Below, one piece after another: positions 1 to 7,944 of a stretch of 64,000 nt of DNA. Location of the stretch: assembly GCF_000261365.1 (NCBI RefSeq), contig NZ_AJVC01000002.1, positions 186,001-250,000 of the forward strand. The letters are read 5' to 3'. The notes under the pieces are model-generated. The model worked only from the letters and a program-made list of their open reading frames with translations. It made no database searches and was not told the origin of the DNA. The stretch comes from Herbaspirillum sp. GW103. Lineage in GTDB: Bacteria; Pseudomonadota; Gammaproteobacteria; Burkholderiales; Burkholderiaceae_D. Made by a program: the position numbers and the translations under genes. How positions within the stretch are numbered: the first letter of the stretch is position 1; the number at the start of each line of letters is the position of its first letter.

Positions 1-1298
1 GGAGCTGGGTCCCGAGTGCAAATGCAGAAAACAGCAGCTTCCCGATCCAGAACCTGCCTTACGGCGTGTTCCGTCGCAGCGGCAGTGAAGAAAGTTACCG
101 CACTGGCGTGGCCATCGGTGACCAGATCCTGGACCTGCCTGCGGCCCAGGCCGCCGGCGCCTTCTCCGGCTTTGACGAAGCCACGCGCGCAGCGGCGCAT
201 GCTGCCTGTAGCGGCAGCCGTCTCAATGCGCTGATGGCGCTGGAGCCGGCGGCCTGGTCGGCACTGCGTCTGGCACTGTCGCGCCTGCTGCGCAGCGGTT
301 CGGCGCACCAGAGCGAACTGGCTGCCTGCCTGGTGCCCCAGGCGCAGTCCGAGTTTGACGTCCCCGCCGTGATCGGTGACTACACCGACTTCTATACCTC
401 CATCCATCACGCGACCACGGTCGGCAAGCTGTTCCGTCCCGACAATCCGCTGCTGCCCAACTACAAGTGGGTGCCGATCGGCTATCACGGTCGGGCTTCG
501 TCCATCGCCGTCTCCGGCCAGCAGTTCCGTCGTCCGGTGGGCCAGACCAGGGCACCCGATGCGGACTTGCCCACCTTCGGTCCCTGCAAGCGGCTCGACT
601 ATGAACTGGAACTGGGCATCTTCATCGGCGGCGGCAATGCCCTGGGCGAACCGGTGCCGATGGATCAGGCCGAGGACAAGGTGTTCGGCCTGTGCCTGTT
701 GAACGACTGGTCCGCACGCGATGTGCAGGCCTGGGAATACCAGCCGCTGGGCCCCTTCCTGTCCAAGAGCTTTGCTTCCACCATCTCGCCCTGGATCGTG
801 ACCCTGGAAGCACTGGCACCTTACCGTTGCGCCTGGACGCGTCCGGCGGACGATCCACAGCCGCTGCCCTATCTGGATGCACCGACCCTGCGCCAGAGTG
901 GCGCCTTCGATATCGAACTGGAAGTGCTGATCCAGACCGCCGCCATGCGTGAAGCCGGCAGTGCGCCGCAGCGACTTTCGCTGGGCAATTATCGGGACGC
1001 CTACTGGACCGTGGCGCAACTGGTCACGCACCATACCGTCAATGGCTGCAATCTGCGTCCGGGCGACTTCTTCGGTTCGGGGACCCTGTCCGGACCGGCA
1101 GCCGATCAGGCCGGTTCGCTGCTGGAGCTGAGCAGTGGCGGCAAGTCGCCGCTGACCCTGGCCAATGGCGAGAAGCGCGTCTTCCTGGAAGATGGCGATA
1201 CCATCATCCTGCGCGCAGTAGCGCGCCGCGATGGCCTGCCGACCATCGGTTTCGGCGAGGCGGCCGGGACCGTGCTGCCTGCGCGCAGCCTGGCATGA
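1..1298 (+). CDS. fahA: Fumarylacetoacetase, 5' end cut by window edge
   Basis: Hydrolyses 4-fumarylacetoacetate to fumarate and acetoacetate, the last step of tyrosine/homogentisate catabolism. The frame is open from base 3, so the gene enters from outside; the first ATG-type codon at 66 is internal, because the conserved stretch FPIQNLPYGVF lies upstream of it. About 431 residues are visible, close to the full family length, so only a few N-terminal residues are missing. Family signs are DYTDFYTSIHHA (catalytic His region), the metal-binding ELELGIF and NDWSARD motifs, and GPFLSKSF. maiA follows after 31 bases on the same strand, giving the usual pair for the end of the pathway; homogentisate dioxygenase would be expected upstream, outside the window. 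Confidence 0.95.
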   Translation, partial: SWVPSANAENSSFPIQNLPYGVFRRSGSEESYRTGVAIGDQILDLPAAQAAGAFSGFDEATRAAAHAACSGSRLNALMALEPAAWSALRLALSRLLRSGSAHQSELAACLVPQAQSEFDVPAVIGDYTDFYTSIHHATTVGKLFRPDNPLLPNYKWVPIGYHGRASSIAVSGQQFRRPVGQTRAPDADLPTFGPCKRLDYELELGIFIGGGNALGEPVPMDQAEDKVFGLCLLNDWSARDVQAWEYQPLGPFLSKSFASTISPWIVTLEALAPYRCAWTRPADDPQPLPYLDAPTLRQSGAFDIELEVLIQTAAMREAGSAPQRLSLGNYRDAYWTVAQLVTHHTVNGCNLRPGDFFGSGTLSGPAADQAGSLLELSSGGKSPLTLANGEKRVFLEDGDTIILRAVARRDGLPTIGFGEAAGTVLPARSLA

Positions 1299-1329
1299 TC
1301 CGATCTTCTTTTCTGGAGCAAGCAAGCGC

Positions 1330-1977
1330 ATGACGACTCTCTACAGCTATTTCCGCAGCTCGGCCTCCTATCGCGTGCGCATCGCGCTCAATCTCAAGGG
1401 CGTGGCCTACGAGACGGCGGCCGTGCATCTGTTGAACCAGGGCGGTGAGCAGTTGCTGCCCGCCTTCACGCAATTGAATCCGCATGCGCTGGTTCCGGTG
1501 CTGGCCGACCAGGGCAAGCTGCTCACGCAATCGATGGCGATGCTGGAGTATCTGGACGAGCGCTATCCCACGCCATCGCTGTTGCCTGGCGACGCCTTTG
1601 CGCGCGCGCACATCCGAGAGCTCTCGCTGGCCATCGCCTGCGAGATTCATCCGCTGAACAATCTGCGTGTACTGCGTTATCTCAAGCACACGCTTGCAGT
1701 GGATGAAGCGCAGAAGACGGCCTGGATCCAGCACTGGATCAAGCTTGGTTTCACGGCGCTGGAGCAGCAACTGGCGGCCGACACCACGCGCGGCCATTTC
1801 TGCGTGGGGGATGCGCCGACCATGGCCGATTGCTTCCTGGTTCCGCAGATCTTCAACGCACGCCGTTTCGAAGTGGACATGGCACCGTACCCGACGCTGT
1901 GCGCCATCGAGGCTGCCTGCAATGCGCTGCCCGCTTTCGAGCAGGCGCATCCGGCACGGCAGCCCGACGCCGCGTAA
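1330..1977 (+). CDS. maiA: Maleylacetoacetate isomerase (zeta-class GST)
   Basis: A 215-residue zeta-class glutathione transferase that isomerises maleylacetoacetate to fumarylacetoacetate. The N-terminal thioredoxin-like half carries SSASYRVRIALNLKG, the zeta signature with Ala at the position of the Cys in the animal SSCS motif, as is common in bacteria. PxxL and SMAMLEYLDE mark the glutathione site, and an all-helical C-terminal domain follows. The start at 1330 is chosen because the zeta-class N-terminus MTTLYSYFRSSAS begins there and CTGGAGCA precedes it; a longer open frame from 1231 would run back into fahA. It is cotranscribed with fahA and supplies its substrate. Its stop lies 4 bases from the stop of the opposing MaoC gene. 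Confidence 0.95.
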   Translation: MTTLYSYFRSSASYRVRIALNLKGVAYETAAVHLLNQGGEQLLPAFTQLNPHALVPVLADQGKLLTQSMAMLEYLDERYPTPSLLPGDAFARAHIRELSLAIACEIHPLNNLRVLRYLKHTLAVDEAQKTAWIQHWIKLGFTALEQQLAADTTRGHFCVGDAPTMADCFLVPQIFNARRFEVDMAPYPTLCAIEAACNALPAFEQAHPARQPDAA

Positions 1978-1981
1978 GCGT

Positions 1982-2437
1982 TCAGCCCGGGCTGCGGCGC
2001 GGTACCAGCAGGTTGCCGGTCATGATGAGCACGGCTTCGTCGTGCTGGTTGTAGGTGGTCACACGATGATTGAGGAAACCCTGCTGCGGCTTGGATTGCG
2101 AGGTCTTGATGCCCAGCACTTCCGCTTCAAGACGCAGCACATCGCCCGGACGTGTCGGACGCGGCCAGCGGAATTCATCGAAGCCGGCACCGATGATGCC
2201 GCCCTGGATGTGCAGGGTATCGACCAGCAGGCGCATGGTCAGCGCGGCGGTATGCCAGCCGCTGGCGGCCAGGCCGCGGAAGAAAGTCTGCTGCGCCGCC
2301 GCTTCGTCGAGGTGGAAGGGTTGGGGATCGTATTGTTGGGCGAACTGCTTGATCTCTTCGGCGCTCACGGTGAGCGTGCCCGGCGAGCGCAATACCTGGC
2401 CGGGTTGGAAGTCATCGAGGTAGTTGAGGGCGGTCAC
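1982..2437 (-). CDS. MaoC-like hot-dog fold dehydratase/hydratase
   Basis: A 151-residue MaoC-domain protein, probably acting on an acyl-CoA thioester ((R)-specific hydratase family). The motif YDPQPFHLDE supplies the Asp and His of the hydratase active site, and ASGWHTAAL forms the following conserved helix. I place the start at a GTG at 2437, because GGAG lies 6 bases upstream of it; the longer frame starts at a GTG at 2461 without a better ribosome site. It is a single-domain protein, convergent with maiA and not in an obvious operon, so the substrate cannot be deduced. Confidence 0.8.
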   Translation of the reverse strand: MTALNYLDDFQPGQVLRSPGTLTVSAEEIKQFAQQYDPQPFHLDEAAAQQTFFRGLAASGWHTAALTMRLLVDTLHIQGGIIGAGFDEFRWPRPTRPGDVLRLEAEVLGIKTSQSKPQQGFLNHRVTTYNQHDEAVLIMTGNLLVPRRSPG

Positions 2438-2520
2438 TGTGTCTCCATTCCTGGTTTGCACGCTGCAAGGTGCTTGTTGTCGTCATGAGGTAGACAACCA
2501 GTATAACGATACCGCGCCAT

Positions 2521-3189
2521 CTATGGACGGGCGGCCAGCCAGGTGGTGATTTGCTGGTGCTGCTGCATCCAGCGGAAGGTCTGTGGTGAGCGCCACGCGA
2601 TCAGTTGGCCGATCAATCGATACTCGGCCTCCAGCGCACGATGGAATATCGGTTCGTGATGGGCGATGCGGTTACGCAATTGCCGGATCGTTTCCAGTGC
2701 ATCATGGATGGCCTTGCGATGTTGTGCCACTGAGCGGTGCGCATCGAGATGCGGGAAGACGCGTCGCAGGTGAGGGTTCCATAGCCTTCCATCATGCCGT
2801 GCCGCGAACATGCGTTGCCAGAAGACGAACTTGAGTTCCGCAATCACTTTGCCGGTCTGCCCGATCTGCAGTCCTTTGCGGGCCTTGACCAAATCATGGC
2901 GCGCACCATACGCGATCGAGCTGGCCGGCAAGCTTTTTTCAAAGGCGAAGGCCCATGGCCATGCAGCACCGTATTTGGCCCCAAGTGCATCGTCCACGGC
3001 ATTGCGCAGCACGACTTCACACAAGTGCAGGGGCATCAGGAAAGCAGCGGATACCTGCGCGTTCCACAGGTAGAGATTGAGTGCGGCAGGGGCGTCCGGT
3101 CCGTGGCAGCGGGTTGCGGCCGCGTAGGTCGATATGCGGGCGGGCGAGAGTGCCCGGTGGATTTCCGCTATCTGTGCCTGAATTGACAT
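2521..3189 (-). CDS. Abi-like HEPN-domain protein
   Basis: A 222-residue protein of the Abi-like family (AbiD/AbiF-type), whose members include phage abortive-infection factors and are thought to be HEPN ribonucleases. Visible family features are LYLWNAQVSAAF and EVVLRNAVDDAL in the N-terminal half, FWQRMF, FPHLD, and the C-terminal RNRIAHHEP, which contains the HEPN R-x4-H catalytic signature. No toxin-antitoxin partner or other defence gene is adjacent. Its start codon overlaps the -35 box of a promoter firing the other way. A defence role is inferred from the family only. Confidence 0.75.
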   Translation of the reverse strand: MSIQAQIAEIHRALSPARISTYAAATRCHGPDAPAALNLYLWNAQVSAAFLMPLHLCEVVLRNAVDDALGAKYGAAWPWAFAFEKSLPASSIAYGARHDLVKARKGLQIGQTGKVIAELKFVFWQRMFAARHDGRLWNPHLRRVFPHLDAHRSVAQHRKAIHDALETIRQLRNRIAHHEPIFHRALEAEYRLIGQLIAWRSPQTFRWMQQHQQITTWLAARP

Positions 3190-3211
3190 CGCACCCGTTT
3201 GCCCCTATAGT
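3183..3211 (+). promoter_or_regulatory. Near-consensus sigma-70 promoter of a candidate small RNA
   Basis: TTGACA (3183-3188) and TATAGT (3206-3211) are separated by 17 bases, essentially the sigma-70 ideal. The -35 box overlaps the start codon of the divergent Abi-like gene. There is no good start codon with coding potential downstream before the terminator at 3279-3302, so the product is more likely an RNA. Confidence 0.8.
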
Positions 3212-3217
3212 CGCCAC

Positions 3218-3302
3218 GCGAGCCCCGGGATCTGTTAGCGCAAGCTTCCCCCCGAGGACATACGAAAGTTTAACGACGAACCCCGCTTGCAGCGGGGTTT
3301 TT
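3218..3302 (+). ncRNA. Candidate small RNA of about 85 nt
   Basis: The transcript is bounded by a near-consensus promoter and a strong intrinsic terminator, with no credible open frame inside. Its middle carries a C-rich single-stranded-looking motif, CUUCCCCCCGAGGA, which could pair with Shine-Dalgarno-like G-rich sequences, as in several trans-acting sRNAs. The family is not recognised; Betaproteobacterial toxic small RNA and other short Rfam families should be compared. The 5' end is estimated from the -10 box. Confidence 0.6.
3279..3302 (+). terminator. Intrinsic terminator of the candidate sRNA
   Basis: Stem AACCCCGCT / AGCGGGGTT with a TGC loop, followed by a T-run (3298-3302). This is a textbook rho-independent terminator on the plus strand. 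Confidence 0.85.
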
Positions 3303-3420
3303 CCATTGGGCTTCGGATAAAGCGGAGCAACTTGGGATTTCTTCGATGCAGCGGCGACACGCTCCCTGCAAACGGGTGTCACCGCTTCCCCGGCCACGCC
3401 ATCTGGCGCGACCCTGTTCA

Positions 3421-5442
3421 TCACGACGACTTGGACAACTTCGCCAGCTGCTGCGTCAGATAGCTTTGCCGCGACTGCATGGTCGCCAGCGTGAGATTGA
3501 GCCGGTTGAACTGGTTGGTGTAGTTGTCCTTCAGGTTCTGCAGTCGTGTATTGGCGGCGCTCTGCTGGTCGGTCACGATCTTGAGGCTGTCCTGCAGCCC
3601 GCGGGTCTTGGCGGCCAGCGTGCCGCTGTCGCCGAGGATGCTGTCCATCACCTTCTGCAGCTTGGGTACCACGCCGCCGGCGCCGCTGAAGAGATTGCTG
3701 ACCGCCTCGAAATCCTTGTTGCCCGCCGCCGTCAGCTTGCTGGCCTCCAGCGCCAGCGTGCCATCCTTCTGGAACGAGATCCCCACCAGCGAGAGATTCA
3801 TGCGACCGTCCGCGCCCAGTGCACCCAGCATGGTGCTGCGGATCTGCGCCATCATGCTCAGTACCGAGGACTCGGCTGCCAGCGGGGAGCCGGTACTGGC
3901 CTGGCCCTTGGTGGTGGACGGGGTCTGCCTGGTGAGGTTGGCGACCGCCTTGGCCAGCGTATTGTAGGCGCTCACGAAACTGTTGGCCGCCGTGGTCAGA
4001 CCGCTGGTGTCGTTGGTGACGGACAGCGAAAAGTCGTCGGCCGGGGTGGTGAGCTTGGTCAGATTGAGCGTCACCCCCGAAATCGCATTGCTGACCTTGT
4101 TGGTGGTGCTGGTCACGGCCACGCCATCGATGGTCAGCCGGGCATCCTGCGCCTTGGCCAACTGCCCCATGCTGCTGCCGGCCAGGTCGGCGTAGTCATT
4201 GCTGCCGACCAGCTTGATGGGCGCATTGCCGGCCGGGGTCAGCACCAGATGGTCCTTGCTGCCGTCATTGCTGATGCTGGCGGTGACCCCGGTGCCGGCA
4301 TCGTTGATGGCCTTCATCACGTCGTTCAGTCCGATCGCGCCGCTGTTGTCGAGATCGCTCGGGGTGATGGTGAAGGACGTGCTGCCCACCTGCAGCGTCA
4401 GGCTGCCCGTGCCATAGGTCTGGTTGGTCGCCACGCCGGTGGTGGTGACGGTGCCGCTCGGGTCGAAGTTGAACACCGCGAAATTGCCCGTGCCGCTCAC
4501 CCGCAGGCTGTTGGCCGCACCGCTGTCCTTGGCGGTCAGCGCCAGGTGGTCGTTGCTGCCGTCGCTGACGATGGCCGCATTCACGCCCGCCTCGCTGGCA
4601 TTGATGGCGTCGCGCACGCCGGCCAAGGTGTTGGACTTGGGCTGGATCAGGGTGGTCGAGCCGTTGCCGGTCTTGATGGCCAGCACGCCATTGTCGAAGG
4701 TCGTGCCCGGTGCGATGCCGGCCGAACTGACCTTGACCGCCTGCGCCAGCTGGTTCACGCCGATGCTGTACTTGCCGGCGGCGGCCTTGGTGGCGTCGCG
4801 CGGGGCCTGGATCTGGGTGACCGAGCCCGCGACCGCCGGGTCGTAGTTCAGCCCCGCCAGCGAGTTGTTGGCCGTGAGCTTGATGGTGTTGGCCGTGCCG
4901 CCGGTATTGGCTTCCAGCACCAGATGGGCGCCGCTGCCATCGGTCACGATGGAGGCCGACACGCCCGCCTTGGCGGCGTTGATGGCGTCACGCACCCCGG
5001 CCAGCGTGGCATTGGCCTGCAAGGTGATGAAGCGGGGCGAGCCGGTGCCGACCTTGATGGCGATGGAGTCGCCGGCATTGAAGGTGGTGCCGCTGGCATA
5101 GCCGCCGGATTTGAGCTTCTGCGCCAGGACCTTGGTCGAATCGTCGCTGTTGGCCTCGGCCGTGAACGGATCGGTGGTCAGGTTGCTGCCGGCGCCGGCG
5201 TTGGAGACGGTGGTCTTCTGGGCGCTGAAGCTGGCTGCCGTCATGAGCTTCAACGCACTCTGGTAGCTCGATAGCGCATTCTTGAGCGAACCATAGGCGG
5301 AGATGAGCGTATTGAACCCGCTTTCCTTGGCCTTCAGTGGTGTGAGTCTGGATTTGCTCTCCACCGCAATGAGCTGATTGACCAGCGTCGCGACGTCAAG
5401 CGGACCGGCCGATGTCGATACCGTCCCCGTGGAAGTTGCCAT
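3421..5442 (-). CDS. fliD: Flagellar hook-associated protein 2 (filament cap)
   Basis: A 673-residue FliD, the cap protein that folds flagellin at the filament tip. The N-terminal FliD domain (PLDVATLVNQLIAVES) and C-terminal domain ending in coiled-coil-like heptads (LKDNYTNQFNRLNLTLATMQ) are clear. The centre has three diverged copies of the flagellin hook-IN type repeat (each with a GVRDAINA or DVMKAINDAG helix followed by a DGS-xHL strand), making the protein longer than the roughly 450-500 residues of many FliDs. The start at 5442 is preceded by AGGGG and gives MATSTGTVSTSAG, the usual N-terminus; an upstream in-frame ATG at 5502 lacks such a site. No other flagellar gene is nearby. Confidence 0.92.
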   Translation of the reverse strand: MATSTGTVSTSAGPLDVATLVNQLIAVESKSRLTPLKAKESGFNTLISAYGSLKNALSSYQSALKLMTAASFSAQKTTVSNAGAGSNLTTDPFTAEANSDDSTKVLAQKLKSGGYASGTTFNAGDSIAIKVGTGSPRFITLQANATLAGVRDAINAAKAGVSASIVTDGSGAHLVLEANTGGTANTIKLTANNSLAGLNYDPAVAGSVTQIQAPRDATKAAAGKYSIGVNQLAQAVKVSSAGIAPGTTFDNGVLAIKTGNGSTTLIQPKSNTLAGVRDAINASEAGVNAAIVSDGSNDHLALTAKDSGAANSLRVSGTGNFAVFNFDPSGTVTTTGVATNQTYGTGSLTLQVGSTSFTITPSDLDNSGAIGLNDVMKAINDAGTGVTASISNDGSKDHLVLTPAGNAPIKLVGSNDYADLAGSSMGQLAKAQDARLTIDGVAVTSTTNKVSNAISGVTLNLTKLTTPADDFSLSVTNDTSGLTTAANSFVSAYNTLAKAVANLTRQTPSTTKGQASTGSPLAAESSVLSMMAQIRSTMLGALGADGRMNLSLVGISFQKDGTLALEASKLTAAGNKDFEAVSNLFSGAGGVVPKLQKVMDSILGDSGTLAAKTRGLQDSLKIVTDQQSAANTRLQNLKDNYTNQFNRLNLTLATMQSRQSYLTQQLAKLSKSS

Positions 5443-5484
5443 GTTGACCCCTGAATAACGATGATTTTCTTGTAATTTGAGAAA

Positions 5485-5499
5485 CTGACGGTCCGTCAG
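5485..5499. repeat. Inverted repeat in the fliD leader
   Basis: CTGACGG-T-CCGTCAG is a perfect 7-bp-arm dyad between the candidate sigma-28 promoter and the fliD start. It may be an operator or a leader hairpin; nothing in the sequence decides. Confidence 0.4.
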
Positions 5500-5511
5500 C
5501 ACACCCGAAGG

Positions 5512-5538
5512 TTAACGGCGCATCTTTACAAAAGTAAA
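5512..5538 (-). promoter_or_regulatory. Candidate sigma-28 (FliA) promoter of fliD
   Basis: On the minus strand the -10 element GCCGTTAA matches the sigma-28 consensus GCCGATAA at 7 of 8 positions. It sits exactly 11 bases after TTTACTTT, a weaker match to TAAAGTTT. The distance to fliD suits a class 3 flagellar promoter. The -35 region overlaps an inverted repeat CTTTAC-AAAA-GTAAAG (5524-5539). Confidence 0.5.
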
Positions 5539-5539
5539 G

Positions 5540-5750
5540 GGCAGTTTGCTGACCGATGGTGGGGATTTCCGGGGGGTTTTGTGGAGATTGGATGGAGATG
5601 CTGCAAGCGGGCCGTTGCGGCCTGTCGTGATGGCGGCTCAGGCAGCCGCCAGGGGCAGGCGCGCGGGGACGGCGCTTGCGGGGCGAAGTGAAGGAACTTG
5701 CGCAGAAGGGGCCGCGCGGCCCGCCAACGGGCGATGGCCCGCCAGCGGAC
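5540..5750. other. Intergenic, no gene seen
   Basis: This stretch between fliD and the Lrp-type gene is very GC-rich and contains short self-complementary GC blocks (around 5610-5630 and 5712-5725). No open frame with convincing coding character or T-tailed terminator was found. Confidence 0.4.
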
Positions 5751-6245
5751 TCAGGTCTGGATGAACTTTTCCAGCGGGTAGTGGTGCTTGATGAACGGCG
5801 ACTTGATGACGATGTAGCTGAAATACTTTTCGATGCGCAGGTTCTGTTCCAGCAGCGACTCGATCACGCTCTGGTAGTGCACCACGCTGCGGGTCATGAA
5901 CTTGAGCAGGTAGTCATAGCCACCGCTGACCAGATGGCATTCGATGATCTCATCGACATTGCGGATGGTGGCTTCGAACTTGGCGAAGTCTTCGCGGCGA
6001 TGGTCCGACAGCGTCACTTCGGTGAAGACGATCTGGACGTCGGCCAGCTTTTCCAGGCGGATATAGGCGCCATAGCCGCTGATGTAGCCAGCCTTCTCCA
6101 GGCGCTTGACGCGGATCAGGCAGGGGCTGGGGGAGAGGCCGACGGCGTCGGCCAGGATTACATTGGTAATGCGGCTATTTTGCTGCAGGTGACACAAAAT
6201 CCTCAGATCGATCCGGTCCAGTTTCAACGCGCCGTTAGTCATCAT
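5751..6245 (-). CDS. Lrp/AsnC-family transcriptional regulator
   Basis: A 164-residue Lrp/AsnC protein. The N-terminal winged helix-turn-helix spans about residues 8-65 (LDRIDLRILCHLQQNSRI, LSPSPCLIRVKRLEKAG), followed by the RAM ligand-binding domain (ECHLVSGGYDYLLKF). The start at 6245 has GAGG 4 bases upstream; an open frame from 6296 has no such site. It stands immediately downstream of, and in the same direction as, the class III aminotransferase operon, so an amino acid or amine-derived ligand and control of that operon are plausible but unproven. Confidence 0.9.
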   Translation of the reverse strand: MMTNGALKLDRIDLRILCHLQQNSRITNVILADAVGLSPSPCLIRVKRLEKAGYISGYGAYIRLEKLADVQIVFTEVTLSDHRREDFAKFEATIRNVDEIIECHLVSGGYDYLLKFMTRSVVHYQSVIESLLEQNLRIEKYFSYIVIKSPFIKHHYPLEKFIQT

Positions 6246-6388
6246 GTTGCCTCGGGTTATTCGACTCAGCCTGCCGGTCTTGCGCGCGTGTGTCACGCAG
6301 CGAAGTCCGGCAGGATGTAGCAGGGCATTTTAACCCCTCCCGCCGTGATTTCCCCATCGGGCAGGAGGCGATACTCGCATTGGCCGCT

Positions 6389-7765
6389 TCAGCGCACGGC
6401 CTGGCGAACCTCGGCTTGGGCCAGCACTTCATCGAGGATGGCCCGCAGACGCGCAAACATCAGCGCAAAATCGTCTTCGGTATAGCACAGCGCCGGTGCG
6501 AAGCCGAGGATGTTGTCGCCAAAGGCGCGGAACACCAGCCCGTGCCGATAGGCCACCTGGAAGATGCGATCATGCAGCTTCAGTTCCGGCGCGAAGCGCG
6601 CCTTGGTCGTCTTGTTGGCCACCAGTTCCAGCGCACCCAGCAGGCCCCGGCTGCGGGCATCGCCCACCAGCGGATGATCCAGCAGCGCGCGCAGGCCACC
6701 GGCAAACACCGGTTCCAGACGACGGCCGTTTTCCAGCAGGCCGCCTTCCTCATACAGCCGCAGGACCTCCAGCGCCACCGCCGCACTGACCGGATGGGCC
6801 GAGTAGGTCTGGCCATGGCCGACCACGGTGCTCATCGGGGCGCCATCGGCGATGCCGTTGTAGATGCGGTCCGACATCATCACCGCACCCATGGGCGCGT
6901 AACCCGCGGTCAGGCCCTTGGCCATGGTCATCAGGTCGGGCTGCACGTCCTCATCCAGGCAGGCGAACATCGGACCGGTGCGGCCGAAACCGGTAATGAC
7001 TTCGTCCACCACGAACAGAATGTCCAGTGCATTGCAGGCCAGCTGCATGGCCTTCAACCAACCCTTGGGCGGCACCACCACGCCACCCGAGCCCTGGATC
7101 GGTTCGCAGAAGAAGGCCGCCACATTGTCCGCGCCCAGTTCAGCGACCTTCTCGCGCAGCGATTGCACCGAGGCCGCGATGATCGCTTCGTCGCCCTGCA
7201 GTTCGCTGCGGTAGGGATAGGGCGAGGGCAGGTAATGCTGGGTCGGCAGCGGCAGGTTGAAATTGAAATGGAAATTGGGCAGCGCCGTCAGGCCCGCCCC
7301 CACGGAAGACGAGCCGTGATAACCACGTTGCAGCGAGATGAAATGCTTCTTGCCCGGCTTGCCGATGGAATTGTGATAGTGCGTGATGTAGCGAATGGCC
7401 GCATCCACCGCATCCGAGCCGCCCAGCGTGAAGTAGACGTGCTTCAACGATGCCGGGCTGATGTCCACCAGCTTCTTGGCCAGCAGGATGGCCGGTTCCG
7501 AGGCGAAGTGGAAATAGCCGGTGGCGTACGGCAAGCGCTGCATCTGCTCGGTGGCCGCGCGGATCACGCTTTCCTGGCCATAGCCGGTATTGACGCACCA
7601 CAGGCCCGAGAAGGCATCCAGCAACTGCTTGTCCTGGTGGTCGGTCAGGTAGGCACCCTGGCCGGACTTGAGGATGATGGGGCCCAGCTCTTCATGCTCG
7701 CGGAAGCTGGCAACAGGGTGGATCAGATGGCTGCGGTCAAGCGCGGCCAGGGCGGAAGTTTGCAT
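6389..7765 (-). CDS. Class III (omega) aminotransferase
   Basis: A 458-residue PLP-dependent class III transaminase, of the kind that moves the terminal amino group of an omega-amino acid, diamine or similar amine to pyruvate or 2-oxoglutarate. Typical motifs are LLDAFSGLWCVNTGYG near the N-terminus, the substrate loop GYHGSSSVG, AFFCEPIQGSGGVVVPP, the cofactor-binding DEVITGFGRTG and TMAKGLTAGYAPMG with the Schiff-base lysine. The order resembles SpuC-type putrescine/pyruvate transaminases more than GabT. It follows an acetyltransferase gene and gabD on the same strand; an aldehyde made here could be oxidised by GabD. The exact substrate is not determinable. Confidence 0.85.
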   Translation of the reverse strand: MQTSALAALDRSHLIHPVASFREHEELGPIILKSGQGAYLTDHQDKQLLDAFSGLWCVNTGYGQESVIRAATEQMQRLPYATGYFHFASEPAILLAKKLVDISPASLKHVYFTLGGSDAVDAAIRYITHYHNSIGKPGKKHFISLQRGYHGSSSVGAGLTALPNFHFNFNLPLPTQHYLPSPYPYRSELQGDEAIIAASVQSLREKVAELGADNVAAFFCEPIQGSGGVVVPPKGWLKAMQLACNALDILFVVDEVITGFGRTGPMFACLDEDVQPDLMTMAKGLTAGYAPMGAVMMSDRIYNGIADGAPMSTVVGHGQTYSAHPVSAAVALEVLRLYEEGGLLENGRRLEPVFAGGLRALLDHPLVGDARSRGLLGALELVANKTTKARFAPELKLHDRIFQVAYRHGLVFRAFGDNILGFAPALCYTEDDFALMFARLRAILDEVLAQAEVRQAVR

Positions 7766-7944
7766 AGAGATGGACTCGCTGAAGATGCGTTGAACAAGGC
7801 CGTGCAGGCAAACGGCACAACCGGCATGTGTTCTATCCTATGCCCCCGGCCGCGCAGCCGATGCGCAAGATGCGGGGCTGAAAAAGCATCTTCATGGGTT
7901 TTGCGCGCTGCTGCGGCATTTTCTGCGGCAGCAGCACGACCACC

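Noticed and set aside
66..1298. Start of fahA at 66
   Set aside because: Conserved FahA residues lie upstream in the same frame, so the gene is cut by the window edge and 66 is internal.
3351..3385. Dyad GCGGCGACAC / GTGTCACCGC near the fliD end as a terminator
   Set aside because: One mismatch, a long loop and no T-run on the minus strand; not convincing.
3346..5274. 642-residue open frame on the plus strand opposite fliD
   Set aside because: Antisense shadow of a GC-rich gene; Arg/Gly/His-rich with no domain, while the minus strand encodes clear FliD.
7907..7935. GCTGCTGC / GCAGCAGC hairpin between the GNAT and aminotransferase genes as a terminator
   Set aside because: Long loop, no T-run, and the genes appear to belong to one operon.
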